Positions 50,558-62,499 of a DNA stretch of 64,000 nt are shown piece after piece. Position 1 is the first letter of the stretch, and each line of letters begins with the position of its first letter. The stretch lies in contig VZDJ01000047.1 in the NCBI GenBank assembly GCA_008694505.1, positions 1,125,927 through 1,189,926 on the forward strand. Reading direction: 5' to 3'. The stretch comes from Cyanoderma ruficeps. Its lineage: Eukaryota; Chordata; Aves; Passeriformes; Timaliidae. The notes beneath the pieces were generated by a model. That model did not search any database. It saw nothing but the letters and a program-made list of their open reading frames with translations, and was not told the origin of the DNA. The translations under genes and the position numbers were made by a program.

Positions 50558-50594
50558 GATTCCCTACCCATCCAACTTCCATGGGTAGGGAATC
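50558..50594. repeat. Perfect inverted repeat, 14-bp arms, 9-base loop
   Basis: GATTCCCTACCCAT (50558-50571) is the exact reverse complement of ATGGGTAGGGAATC (50581-50594), with loop CCAACTTCC. Two more pairs can form outside one mismatch. It follows an AT-rich stretch (50480-50557) with its own partial palindromes (AACTTATAA / TTATAAGTT). Confidence 0.9.
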
Positions 50595-51938
50595 GTTCCT
50601 TCCATGAGTGACACAAAGCCAAGCCCCAGCTGATCCTCACCTGCACAACTCCAGGGTCTCCCAGGAAGATGCAGCAGTTTACACCAGCTAAGACGATCTG
50701 AACTTCTGATTCTTCTGTCTCTGCAGGATTCTCCTATTGTCGTGGCCTTTTTTACCTTGCATAAATATGTGTTAATTAGCTTTAATTAGGGTAGTTGCAT
50801 CATAGCTATTCTGCTCACACGTTCAGTGGTATTAAAGACATTCAGCCCCTTTAGGTTTTTTGCTAATGATGCTGGTTCACCCGGAGAGCAAAGTAATATT
50901 ATAGTCTGGTATCAAAATCTTTCTTTTTGGGGGGGGAAGAATTAAGAATTTGGTCGTGTCCTAAAGCTGAATAAAGGTCAAAATCTCAAACTTTTACAAG
51001 AACTGAGATATAGCTAGGTATATACCTATTAAATTCATCAAAGACACGTAGATGTGCATTAGGACAGGTAACAAAAGAAAATGACAATGCAGCTGCAAGA
51101 TCTTTTCCAGTGGATTATGTTTTCAGTAACACCAGTAATGATGTTCTCTAATCTCATTTGCCCACGTGCAAATCAAACACTTTTAAAAGAGATTAACACT
51201 GTGCAATTTTAGCAAAGCTGCTTGTATTTTACACTGTTTCTGCTGTCACCCTATGAACAAGGGTTTGCATCCCTCCGATTTTTGTAACCATCTTTGCCAG
51301 GGAAAGCTCTGCCCATCTTCAGGGCCTGGATTTCTCAGAGCTGGTCCTCTCCACTAAAAAGGAATTTCCTGATGGACTCTGTCAGCTGAGAGAGAGACAA
51401 GACTTGCTCAGAATCAGCGGAGCTGATGTTTGAACCAAGTTTATAATTTAGATTCTTCCGTTTCTCTCAAACTCCCATTAAACACTCGATGCTTTGTGAT
51501 ACTGAGAGAACTGAATAATTTTCCACAGGCACAGGGAGGTTGTGGGGAAAATACTGGGATCCCAGATGTTAATAATAGTAATAAAATTAATAAAAAAATA
51601 AGTGTTGGTTACTATTAATAATAATTAATTGTTCTGCTGTTCCAAGGAGCAGCGGTAGCAGCACACGAGCCAAAGTTCTTTCCTGGAGTTTCATACCTCA
51701 TTAATAATATCACAGGTCTTGAAAAAGAATCTTTTTCCCCAGTATGAGAGGAGATGGTTTCCCCTGCTGGGCTCCATCACGGCGCCTCCCCAGTGCATCA
51801 TTTTGCATTTACTTCTCCCTCCCTCCCACACCTCGGGGTAGCCAAGCAGAGGTGGGTTTGTCAGATTTTCACACTGCTCACAAGAGGCAGATAATCATGA
51901 TTAAATTGATTAAATTCCTCACTCTCTCCCGGCTCCAC

Positions 51939-52001
51939 TTTTTTTTTTTTTTTTNNNNNNNNNNNNNNNNNNNNNNNNNNNNNNNNNNNNNNNNNNNNNN
52001 N

Positions 52002-52066
<65 letters not shown>

Positions 52067-52071
52067 TTTTT
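51939..52071. other. Poly-T tract with 47-base assembly gap
   Basis: A T run starts at 51939, is broken by N at 51955-52001, continues as T to 52065, then GTTTTTT. The gap size is probably nominal. A poly-A tail of a retrocopy on the minus strand is one explanation, but no AATAAA or gene-like sequence flanks it. Confidence 0.95.
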
Positions 52072-55000
52072 TCCTCCCCAGAGATAATCCCCTGGAGATG
52101 GGAAAGGTTTTCTGTTGTGGTTTTTGCTTCCATGTAAGCTTTGAACAATGAGTGCTGAGCTGGCTTTGACAGGTGTTAAAATATCTTGGAGCAGGCTGAA
52201 CATTCGTATTGATTAACTAATACATGGACAGAGGTTTTTAGAACTGATTGCTTTACACTCTTTCAGAAGGAAGTGGGGAAAATATGCTACATTATCACTT
52301 TCCTTCTCATCCATTTTCATGTACTCCATTCCATGTTCATCCAGTTTTAACTGCTAAGCTGTCAAAAAGCAGGAAATAGTGAAGAATGTGGCTATGTGCT
52401 TATTCAGAAGATTGAATCTCGCTGTTTATTGCAGCTGTTTATTCATGATATAATTAGGCAGAAATATACAGCTTATGGAAAAGTTAATAAATTCCTGAGA
52501 CGGTCCTAAATGATTGATGAGTATTTTTGTACCAGTCTATCTGGTAGAAATGCCTTTTCAAAAACAGAGAATCTTCGAATTTGCAATTATCGGCGTCCCT
52601 TTGCCTCATCACTGCAGCTAACTAGGAACAATAAATACCAGCCAAAAAGATTTATCCTGTAATCCAAATACCTGGTTTCATACTTGTGTTTGATACCTCC
52701 CTTGTGACACGGCCCTCAGTGAAAATGTTCAGTGGAGAGAAGATGCAAGATGAGACCCCTTTAGGAGACAAAGCTGGAATAAAATGAATTTATCACAAAC
52801 ATTTTAACAATGAGCTGCATTCACAGCTGACAATAATATAACAGGGCCTCATCCTCCTACTGAAAGGTGCATCATGGTTTAAAAAGACAGAACTTAACAG
52901 CACTAAAGTAAATGCTTGTTTTGATCACAAAAAAATCCAAATCTTAAATATTTTATTGCTGAGATACCCCACAGGTAGGCCTCTCAGTTTGGACTCGGAC
53001 AGACACATAAAAATTTGACATGTTTCGATCCATTTTGCCCATAACAGGAGAACATTTCTCTAAAACAGGGAGCACGGTGGAGCTTGTGAATTGAGATGTC
53101 TCAGCCTTGGCTGGGTACAGAGAGAACACAGATATTAAAAAGGAACGAGGAGGGGAGCTGCATGTGTAACTGTCAAGGCTTTAAAACCGTGTCATTCTGT
53201 AAAAGCTGCCAAACAATGCCAACAACAGGCTGTCTGTGGTTTGTGGGGAAAATCTCGTGGCTGTTTAGGGCTGTGGCCTATTTTGAGCTGTAACAAGTGT
53301 TTAACACTGTACTGTGAGAATAATACCTGACTTCAATTCCTTTTTGCCCTGACTTCAACTTACACTTCAACGACTTCAGCTCTTAAATAAACCTAAATAA
53401 ACTTCAACTTCAGCTCGAGCTCTGACCTATTTTTGCTCAAGCTTTGACTCAAGGCCTACTTTTGATTACCTTTGCGCCCCTTTTTGAAGTCCCATCTCTC
53501 AGTCCCACGGCACCCACAAGATCATTTTCACTGGAGTCCTGCAATGGGAACGAGAGATGTTAAAAAAGCAGACCAGCATTCCACACCTCACTGAGCTGGG
53601 GACTTACCACAGAAATATCTTTATCTGAATAACAAACAATTAGATCGGCGAGGTGAATTTCTCACTTTAGGAAAAAAAAAACCAAAAAACGCTCTCTCCT
53701 CAGAGTGCTGGTCTGAGCCGGCCCACATTTGCACATTGCACCATTAGCAAAATGGCTGTGATCATTTTAATTTTACAAATGGAAAAGCACAAACACCTGC
53801 CTCTGTGCTAATGAGCCTGGCCTTTGGAACTCGTGGTGGATGGCTGCAGGGGATCAGACGTGCCCAGCAGAACAGCGGCCGCAGCTCCCATTTGCTGCTC
53901 TGTAATTCACTGAGGTTATCTCATTTTCCCAATTGGATCCAATTGCAACAGTCCTGATAAATAACCTTCCCTTGCTGGTCCATTTAATTCTCTGGAAAAG
54001 CAGCTGGGAAATGGGTCTGGGGTACTCACGTGGACGGGAAAGAGTTTGTTGTGCATTGTCAGGGTGGGGATTGTTCAGCAGAGAGAAACAGTTTTATAAA
54101 GTCTCTGTATGTTAAAATAGAATTTTCCTTACTAAGAAAATGTTAGAAATGTTTATGTCTGCTTTTTTTTTTTCCTTGCTAGTGCATCTCTGTTTGTCCC
54201 CAGACAGGTTTCCCTTCAGTCATATCATCATAAACCTTTGCCTTGCAGATGACAACTCCTTGCTTTACAACACTTCAAATCAAGATTACCTGACCTGAAG
54301 GAGAAACCTTGATTTTTTTTTCCTTTGCTACAACATATTCTATTTTTCAGTCCCTCTATATCACATTTTATGGTGTTTTTTTACAAAAAGTATTCTGTTT
54401 CATTCTTTCACACTTTACCCTAAGGAAATCAGCCTGTTTATCTCAGACTAAACTGATATTTCAGACAAATCACTCACACTGGAGAGGAGCTGTCCCAGAC
54501 CCTGGGCTCTTACTCACCAACAGGTGCTGCCATCTCCTCACTCAACATTACCAAAAACCCAATTTTCACGAGATTGTTCTGGTATTTCTGCATTAGAGGG
54601 AAAAAAAAAATTTAAAAAAAAAATTATTTCCCGTAGCCAGGGTTTCTTCTCCCTGCACTATTTTGCTGATGTTCATTTTGTGTTTCTATACATTCCCCTT
54701 GAGCATTGAACTGGAAAATAAAACTGAAGCTATTATTCCTCTCTATAAAAATAAAAATCTCACATGCTGAGCACTCATCCGGCCTTCATAACACTCCTTT
54801 GCTTTCCCCACACTGTGTGGCTGGATGCAGGAAAATAGCTCAATTATCTATTGGACATGGGCACTAATGAGGCCCGGGTCACTCTGAGCTAATTAGAAGC
54901 AGCCCAGTTTTTTTAATGATTGCAGTCTTAATATAGCCAAGAACCAGGATGGGCAGCAAAATTAGTTGGTGTCACTCTTTTTATGCTTCCAAGTCCCATT

Positions 55001-55909
55001 TCCCATGGAAATTCTTCCTTATCTTTACTCGTGGCTGACTGCCCCACTAATGAATGTGATTTCACCAGTCAGATATTATTATTATCATCATATCATATTA
55101 TATCATATCATATCATTATATCATATTGTATTATATAGTGTTACAATGTATTATAAAATATTATGAAATATATAATATATATTATTATTTTATAAACATA
55201 TTATGAAAATATTGTGCCACCCCACACAAGGTTCAGTCCCTGAAACGACCCTCCCTCAGGGCAGAACTGCTCTGTCTCAGGGGCTCTCAAACAGAAAGAC
55301 CAGTAGGAAACTGAATCAGCTGTGATGCTCCGAATTGTCCTGGTCACACACAGCTCCTGGGATAATTGTTGCCCTGTCCTGTTTGATTTTTTTTCCTGTA
55401 ACTCCTGGAGCGATGCAATTAGTGGGGATATGAGCATTAATTGACCTGAGCACTGAGCCAGTGAGGCAACCCCTGGAGAAGGGGCTGACAGCCCTGGAGG
55501 ACAAACCCTGACATTCCTAGTCAGTGTTTCCACGAGCAGGTGGACAAACGAAGAGGAGTTGGGCTGTGTCACCACGTGTAGCTGTCCCATTAATAAGTCT
55601 ATTAATATTAATAAAATATTAATAATATTTTCTAGGAGCATCAGCAAGTGTGTTTTATGTGGCAAGGAAACTGCCCTTCTGGGGAATCCATGGTTTTCAT
55701 GCAGGAAGATCCCTTGTCCCATTCCCAGCTGCGCTTTAATACCCTCGGAAACACAACTGACAGCTCCTCTGCTCCAGAGAAAAATGACATTTCAGAGCTC
55801 AGTCCAACAAACTGACACCTACCTGCTCAGCTTTAACCCGTTGTAGGTGGAAAGAAAACTCCCTATTTTCACACAAACCCTGTTAAAATATCATGGGACT
55901 CCATCATCA
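52072..55909. other. Non-coding stretch; candidate regulatory block 52390-52680
   Basis: No gene seen. 52390-52680 is AT-rich, complex and free of simple repeats. At 53335-53420 the word ACTTCAACTT recurs in several degenerate copies. The AT tract at 55072-55212 is listed separately. Confidence 0.5.
55072..55212. repeat. AT-rich (ATCATATCATATTAT) simple repeat
   Basis: Irregular ATCAT, ATATT and TATAAT units, almost pure A and T. A microsatellite-like tract. Confidence 0.9.
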
Positions 55910-56005
55910 TATCCCAGAACTATAGAGAGCTTTGGGTTGGGAGGGACTTTGAAGATTATCTGGTCCCAAAGCCCTGGCCATGGGCAGGGACACCTTCCAC
56001 CAGAC
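55910..56005 (-). mobile_element. CR1 LINE 3' end, short fragment
   Basis: The plus strand reads as the reverse complement of the CR1 3' untranslated end: GGGTTGGGAGGGACTTTGAAG, the GATTATCTGGTCCC word and CCATGGGCAGGGACACCTTC. It is about 95 bp, retains only the 3' tail region and is diverged. Confidence 0.85.
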
Positions 56006-56331
56006 TGTGGCTTCCTGTCTGGCAACGTCAACCATTCCAATTATAAATGTTCCACAGAGCACAGTTAATTAATTATCACGCTGCAGGTTTTTGAGGGAGT
56101 TTGGCCCTTTTAGGTCTCACCTGTGGTTTTGTTCAGACCTCCCCACGCAGTTTCAGCCTGTCCAGAGCAGCAGCTCCTGTGACAGTCCCTGGTTATCTTA
56201 TCTCCAGCCCTCTGACCCTCCTGCCAGCAAACCCTGAACAAATGACAGGAGTGAAAATGTCCTGCCAGGGAGTCCAGCTGGGCTCTCCCACACCTCACCT
56301 TCATTACTTGAGGCTTGGTCATGTCCACTCC
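56006..56331. other. Non-coding spacer between CR1 and LTR C
   Basis: About 320 bases with no recognised feature. Confidence 0.5.
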
Positions 56332-56821
56332 TGTGGGGAATGATTAGCAGAGGATTCCCAAAGCCTGGCAGAGCTCACATGGTCTGGATCTGTGTGGAAA
56401 CTTCCAGATGGAAAATGCTGAGTTAGAAATGCCACGGGGTAGGACAGGCATTGCTGAGAGAGAAATGGAAACAAGTTTCACATGATGGCCTTGCAAATAA
56501 GACTGGATATTTTAGAGAAATAGAACTGTGAAAGGTGAATATATGGAACATATAAATATGAAAATAGAACTGTGAAAGGTGTGTTGTAGTAGGACCCAGA
56601 AGGGTTATTTTAGATGATTGGCTTTAAGGCATTAGCAGCATTGTGTGACAAAACACTTACAATGGATTGGAAATAGGAAATAATTTGGTTTCTGGTTGTG
56701 ATGGTGTGAACTGTAACATCTGTACTGTCTCACCCTTCACAGGAGACTGAAAATGGAATAAAATCTTTTAAAACACCTCTCAGCTGCCCCATTTCTGGGT
56801 CAGAAAAGGGATAATCCGACA
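56332..56821 (+). mobile_element. Family C solo LTR, copy 3
   Basis: A 490-bp copy starting TGTGGGGAATG and ending TAATCCGACA. It matches 11940-12472 closely over most of its length, with AATAAA at 56757-56762. Differences include short deletions (for example the segment after GTGTGACAAAA). Flanks give no clear target duplication. An LTR of family E follows 508 bp downstream in the same orientation, but the two differ too much to be one element's pair. Confidence 0.82.
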
Positions 56822-57329
56822 AACTTTACCTGTCTGACCAGGACTTTGCCTGTCACTACTTACAAAATCTTTTAATTTGAGACCACTTTCCTGGCCACAC
56901 TGACAATGCAGGGAATTTTTGTGCTGTAATATCTAAATGTTCCTGTCAACTGATGTTAATCAAAAAATCATGAAGGGTAAGTTTTACCTCTGGGTTCAGG
57001 ATGGAAAAGCCTTCCAGTTATTTGAAGGATAATTCCATTGGCACGAATCTTCCCCTCCTCTTCTGCCTCTCCAAGGGCTGTGCAGTGACATCAGGGCGTG
57101 CAGAAACTCCTGAACTTCCCCTGCGCAACTTTCTGGCCTTAACTGCAGCCCACAAAGAGCTGGAGCTGCTGCCACCTATAGACAAGCACCAAACACAAAC
57201 CTGTGTGGGAAATCCAGGCAGGGAAAACTCCCAAAACCCTCAGCATGCAGCCCCAAACACAGACATGAGTGCAGGGCTCCACCTGAGACCTTGGGAAAGG
57301 ATTCCAGATCTGGAGACCACCAGCAAGAA
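56822..57329. other. Non-coding spacer between two LTRs
   Basis: About 500 bases. I looked for a primer-binding site or retroviral coding after the LTR and saw neither. Confidence 0.5.
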
Positions 57330-57760
57330 TGTGGGTTTGTAATTCAGACAGAAACGTGTCAAGGAATGGGGATAGATAGTGACAGAGAGACACAGGTAGA
57401 GGGAAGTTTTAAAAGTTTTGAAATTGTAGATATAGTAGTTATAAAGGATATAAGAAGTTTGAAGGCGCAGTTCTGTAGGATTGTGTGTCATTAGACGATT
57501 GGTTAAGTCCTCACTGAGGCAAGAGGTGTGAGACAATTTAATTAGGGATTGGTGTGGAAGCAGAAACATTCTTTGTGGCAGTACTTTATTGGCTAATTAA
57601 CCTTTAAAAGACCCTGTAACCTGTGCTCTTTAACACTGACCACGACTTCTGGCTCATGGGGTGATGTTCTCACCCTTCATGGGACTGTAGACAACAACAT
57701 TAACAAATCTGGCTTTAAGACACCTCTCAGTGGTTCCGTCTCTCCTGCATCATCCCAACA
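57330..57760 (+). mobile_element. Family E solo LTR, copy 2 (ERVL-like)
   Basis: A 431-bp stretch starting TGTGGGTTTG and ending ATCATCCCAACA. It has a CCAAT-type ATTGGCTAATTAACC followed by TTTAAAAG, then a CTCACCCTTCATGGGACTG block and CACCTCTCAGTGG, in the same order as 17296-17684 on the minus strand. The AATAAA of that copy is degraded here. Flanks give no exact duplication. Confidence 0.6.
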
Positions 57761-59371
57761 AACAGGGATTTGCTGCTGGAAAATGCAAGTGTGAGCTGAC
57801 ACAAAGCTGACCATATTCCCCAGTCAGTGCAATGTTCACCCCACCTTTATCAAGGCCAGCCTTTGTGCCAATGAGCCACGTTAAATGTTTCTGGCACAAG
57901 GCAGAACCCTCAGAAAACACCTAGCACCTCTTGTGCTGGTCCCTCTGTTGGCAGAGCTAATGGAGAATAAACCCCAAATTTCAGTAAAATATTGGTTCCT
58001 GTGCTCAGCACGTTTACCCCGTAAAGAAAATGAATTACTGTGTTTTAGCTCTGTCAAATGACCAAGTATGGATTAACCTTTGATTTAGATTTTAACATGC
58101 CTGAGTCTTGTTGTCTAAGGACTTAGCAGGACGGCACAACATTTTTTGATTGACTCACAGTAGCTGTGCATAGATTATTTAAAAGTACATTACAACCTCT
58201 CGGGAAAAAAGGAAAAAGCAAGCAGTGTTGTAAAATAGTGCAACAATCCTGTCCCTTTTCCCTTGCATATTATACCTGTGTAATCTAAACAAGTGCAGAA
58301 TGGAGCCATTTACAAGATGAAATAAACACAATTCTCGATATTATTGCAAGGCAGCAGTAGAATAAATTTCACTGTAATTTCCACTGCTGTTGTTTCTGTA
58401 ATGCAAAAAAGTGATGAATGAGTATCTATTGCACATAAATCATTGCAGGATCATCTGGAATCACTAAATCTAACATTTTTTAAGAAGAATTTTTCCAACT
58501 TTCATTTGCTTTTTTCACTACGTGTTAGGGAGCTGGAAGGTCAAAATTCTCAATGATTATTTATCTCCTTTCCTGACAGGTCCTGAGCATCTGACAGCCC
58601 TGCCAGGTTCTTGGGTTCAGGGCTCAGTGTAAACATCTGTAAAAATAAAATCTGAGACGGCTCAAGGAGGGCATCCAAAATCCCAAACCTCACAAAACGT
58701 ATGTTGACAAAGATCCTCCTCCTCCTCAGCCGTGGAGCACAGGGCTGGCAGCCAGCGTGACACGTTTGCTGAGACAGGGACACACCTCACACAGCTGAGC
58801 TGGTGCCTCAGATCTGCAGGAAAGAGCAGATCTTACAAAAAAAACAACAATAATAATAATTGTGAGAGATGAAAAGACGCCTTTAAACACGCTGCAGACA
58901 AGATTCCTCCGTGGCAAATTTAAAAGTGCAGGAAATCACAGTCTCCCCCAGGCTCTTTGAAGAACACTGGGAACGAAAAGGAAAGCAGGAATTGTTTCAT
59001 CTCCCAGTCCTTCTGAAATGGAGATGTGCTTGGCTATGAATAGCTCCACTCTCCTGCTATTGCTGGGAACATTCCCAGCCCGTGGTTTATTCTGGAGGAG
59101 CAAGGCAGGGCCGTCCTGACAATGTTCTGGGTTTGTTCTCCACACAATAACAGCACCGTGGGTCAGTCTGTGTGGAGAAACTAAAGGAGGCGGAAAAGAG
59201 GGGAAAAGAGTTCCTGAGAGAGCACATGGCAAGGAGGAAAATACTTATAAACCAAAAGGCAAAAAGGTGAAAGGAGTCCCCCCTCTCACTCTCAGAAGTG
59301 CTGGGCGTGCTCTCTTCCCCCTCCAGGCAAAATATATTTTCCCTATAAAAAATACAGAGTTTCTGCTTGTC
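57761..59371. other. Non-coding stretch, no gene seen
   Basis: Unique-looking sequence with an (AAT) run at about 58846-58860. AT-rich block at about 58020-58460. No gene recognised. Confidence 0.55.
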
Positions 59372-59838
59372 TGAGGCCTTGGGAGGGCTGAGCTGGAACA
59401 GAGACTGGACAGAGCCAGAGAATAAAGTAGAGATTGATTGAAAGGCCTTTAGGACACACCTTGGGCAGGACAAGAGACTGGCCAGGGCTACACCCAAGGT
59501 GGACACAAAATGGTCACAAAATGGACAAAAAATGGTCACAAAATGGCTGACCGGTCACCAGGCCTCACACTTTTATAAGTTTTGGTCCATTTGCATATTA
59601 GGGTTTAATTGTTCAATTCCAGCTCCAGGTTGTGAGGTCCCATCCTTCTTGTCCTTCCCTCCAGCCACCCTTGTTTGTGCTTTTGGGCCTGAGAGTTGTC
59701 CTTGGTGTGGGGCAGGAGAAGGATTTGTTTTGTGTCCCTGCTGTGTGCAGAGCTGAGTGACACTGACTGTGAGCTCAGAGCTGCACCCCTGGGCACCACA
59801 GAACCTGAAACACAGGAAAGAAAAAACTGAAGGCATCA
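59372..59838 (-). mobile_element. Family A solo LTR, copy 5
   Basis: A 467-bp reverse-oriented copy. The plus strand begins TGAGGCCTTGGGAGGG and ends AAGGCATCA, the reverse complement of TGATGCCTT. Four 11-bp units lie at 59515-59555. The polyadenylation signal is mutated to AATCAA on the minus strand (59431-59440 region). Flanks TGTC and TCTC agree at three of four positions. Confidence 0.9.
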
Positions 59839-61830
59839 TCTCCACCTCTCCCATGAGGGTCTGCTCCTCCCTGGGGCAGCTCTGCCCCACTAAACCCCTG
59901 GCACTGCAGTGACAGTGACAGCTGGGCACACCTGCCTGTCCCAAAGCCACCTCCCACACCTTGGCCACGCTCATCCCAAACCCACAACTCTGCAGAGCAT
60001 TTCCGTGCAAACCTCTTTATTTTGGGAAGTCCCAGAGGTATATTGAAAATTAAGCAAAGCTACAGCAAGTGCATAAAACTGTTCATCAGAGAAGCCTGAA
60101 TTGTTCCAGCAGCTGGAACTTTTTAATAAACACGCATCTAAACATGCAACAAGTTTCTCTTGGGTTAAATCGTGCCTTTTCCTATGTTAGGGCAGAGATA
60201 ATTCCTTTATCAATACACTGAGCACACATACAAGTCTGAGTCACCAACAAACACCACATCTTCAGTTTGTACAAACTCAATTTGTGTTAAAAGGTAAATT
60301 CAGGTATTTCCCAGCACCTCCACTTCAATGCAACACAAGGACATCATCTGCAGAATTATTTATTTTTTTTTTAGGGACATAATTACCCACCTCATCCATC
60401 CAGTATTTTTTTAAGTGTCACTCGTGTTCTCAAGTTCCTCCTTCCTTCACTTGACAACAGTCGAAATCCATTTTTTTGGGGACTTTCCTAATATTAATAA
60501 AATATAACATATTTGTTACCAGAACACACCTGGCATCATCTAGAGTATCTCTAAGAGTCTTCTTGCTGCAAGCCAATAAAAACTGGCTCGAAAAAAAATC
60601 TCTTTAATGCCTGTTACTTTGTGTGCAGCTTTTCTGCTCTGACTTATCCAGCAAGTTTGGGGAGGCTTTGAAGAGCTGAAGTTTTGAACATCCATCAGCT
60701 CAAAACTGTTGATGATCTGTTTGATACAACCATTGATGTGCTCACCATGGGAACCAAAAGAAGGAGATGTAGCTGAGTTCCCTATTTATGAAGGCAGGAG
60801 AGCAGAAAATTTTCCATGTGTGGGGTTCAATTCTTCCTTCAGCCTGGCCTCCTGTTGATTTAAAAAGCAGCTTCAGTTCTTTGGAAAGCAGAAAATGAGG
60901 ATGTAATTGTGGGATATAGTATTTAACTGCAGAGCCACTAGCACCAGGCAGAATTAAAAAAGTCTAGAAAATAATTAAATGAGCAAGAGTATTTTCTTTA
61001 ACAACAATGAAAGCTTTTTTTCTTTTACAGAATAATTTTCATACTGTTTAATTCATAATAATAGATAACTGTCCTGATAACAGTGGGATTATGAACACTT
61101 TGATTTGTTTGATTTTGTGCAGAACTGTAGCTAAACACAGCAAGTGGTTTTAACGTTGTGTGTTGGTTGGGATTAATTAGAATGAATTTTCTATTCCAGG
61201 GAATGGTGTCAGGCCTGTTGTCTGGAAACGGGAACAGCCCCACAAAAAATCAGTTCTTGCCCAGGAGAAAAGAGGCATGTCCCTAGGGAGAAAATGCAGC
61301 CAGAAACAGATTGATGGGAGTCCCTCCTCAAGTAATAGTGGAGCACAGGCAGGAGCAAAGATCACAACAGAGAAGAGATAACAAAGAGGGAATCATTTCC
61401 TGAGGGTAAGAGACCTGTTTAGATTAGACAAAGTCCCAAGAACAATATTTGCAGTTAAAAGCCCATCAACTCAGGAGGGAAAAACCCACAAGCTGCAGGC
61501 TTCATTATACACACAATTCTCCAATAAATGGAGAATAAATTCTGCAGCTAAAGTGCATTAAATAAAAAACACCCAACAAACTCTTCCTCAACTTCTGCCA
61601 TTACTGGGGCACGTGCTGTTCCCAAAAGCACTGAGCACCCCCCCATTTCACTACACTGAGGACACCTCTGCAGGAAAAGCAGGATTAAACAGCTGCCACC
61701 GGGCCCTTCTGCCACAGGGTTAAAGAATATTGGCCAAACGAGAGGGGTCAGGAGAGATTCAGGTTGATGCACAACAATGGGAATTCCATTCTGTGAATCC
61801 CGGAGCTCAGCGCTGTCACAAAGGGAGAAA

Positions 61831-61923
61831 AACGCAGTGAGAAACCCGAATGGGACTGGGAAATGCAGTGAGCAACCCCAATGGGACTGGGAAATGCAGT
61901 GAGCAACCCCAATGGGACTGGGG
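61831..61923. repeat. Tandem repeat, 31-bp unit, exactly 3 copies
   Basis: Units start at 61831, 61862 and 61893, each from AA(C/T)GCAGTGAG to AATGGGACTGGG. The last two are near-identical; the first differs at three or four bases. Confidence 0.95.
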
Positions 61924-62499
61924 AACAGGAGCAAATAAACCGAGTTCCCCTTGTATCATTTATCAGCACAGCCACTGAGCAGCCATTTCTAGCGACTTCA
62001 GCACAAACTGCTTCATGCTAGATGTTTTTTTTTTCTCAAATGTCCAGTGGCTGAAGGCAGGAGAACCCCAGGGTCCAGCACAGGGAGGAACAAAATGCAT
62101 TTCTGTGCCTTGAGGTTGCACAGAAACGTGGCAAATACAGCTCATCCAGCCTTGGGAATGGTTCAGTTGTTAAAAAACCTCCCCTGATTCCTGCAAACTT
62201 GGCTCTGCGTGATGTCCCAGCACTGGGAGCACAATGTGATTATTTTCCTCTTCACGGGCGAGATGAGGCTTGTTCAAACCGTGCCTAAAACTTCACACAC
62301 AGATAATGAAACAATCAAATCATGGCCCCTGGAATAGCCTTGTAAATGAGAGGGGGTTTTTTGTTGCTTTCTTGGTTGGGTTGGGGTTTTTTTTTCCCCC
62401 CCAAATATATTTTCATGGTAATTCATAACTTTGAATCAGAGCCACCACCATCTCTGAGCTCCCAGTTTGACAAGCCAGAGCAAATGTTTCAGCGCCTTC

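Larger units (their letters stand above)
48018..51938. other. Non-coding stretch, no gene seen
   Basis: Contains the GT run at 49987-50005, the hairpin at 50558-50594 and AT-rich blocks (about 48290-48500 and 50740-50920) that might be regulatory. A loose repeat of AATACCTGTGTA lies at about 48958-48995. No gene or RNA recognised. Confidence 0.55.

Noticed and set aside
51744..52203. Poly-phenylalanine and poly-lysine frames
   Set aside because: They read through the T run and the N gap and are not genes.
56332..57760. LTRs at 56332 and 57330 as a pair flanking one provirus
   Set aside because: The 5' halves differ strongly, and the spacer shows no primer-binding site or retroviral coding.
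60770..60840. tRNA-like words (GATGTAGCTGAGTTCC and GGGGTTCAATTC)
   Set aside because: They vaguely resemble A and B boxes, but the acceptor and anticodon stems do not pair.
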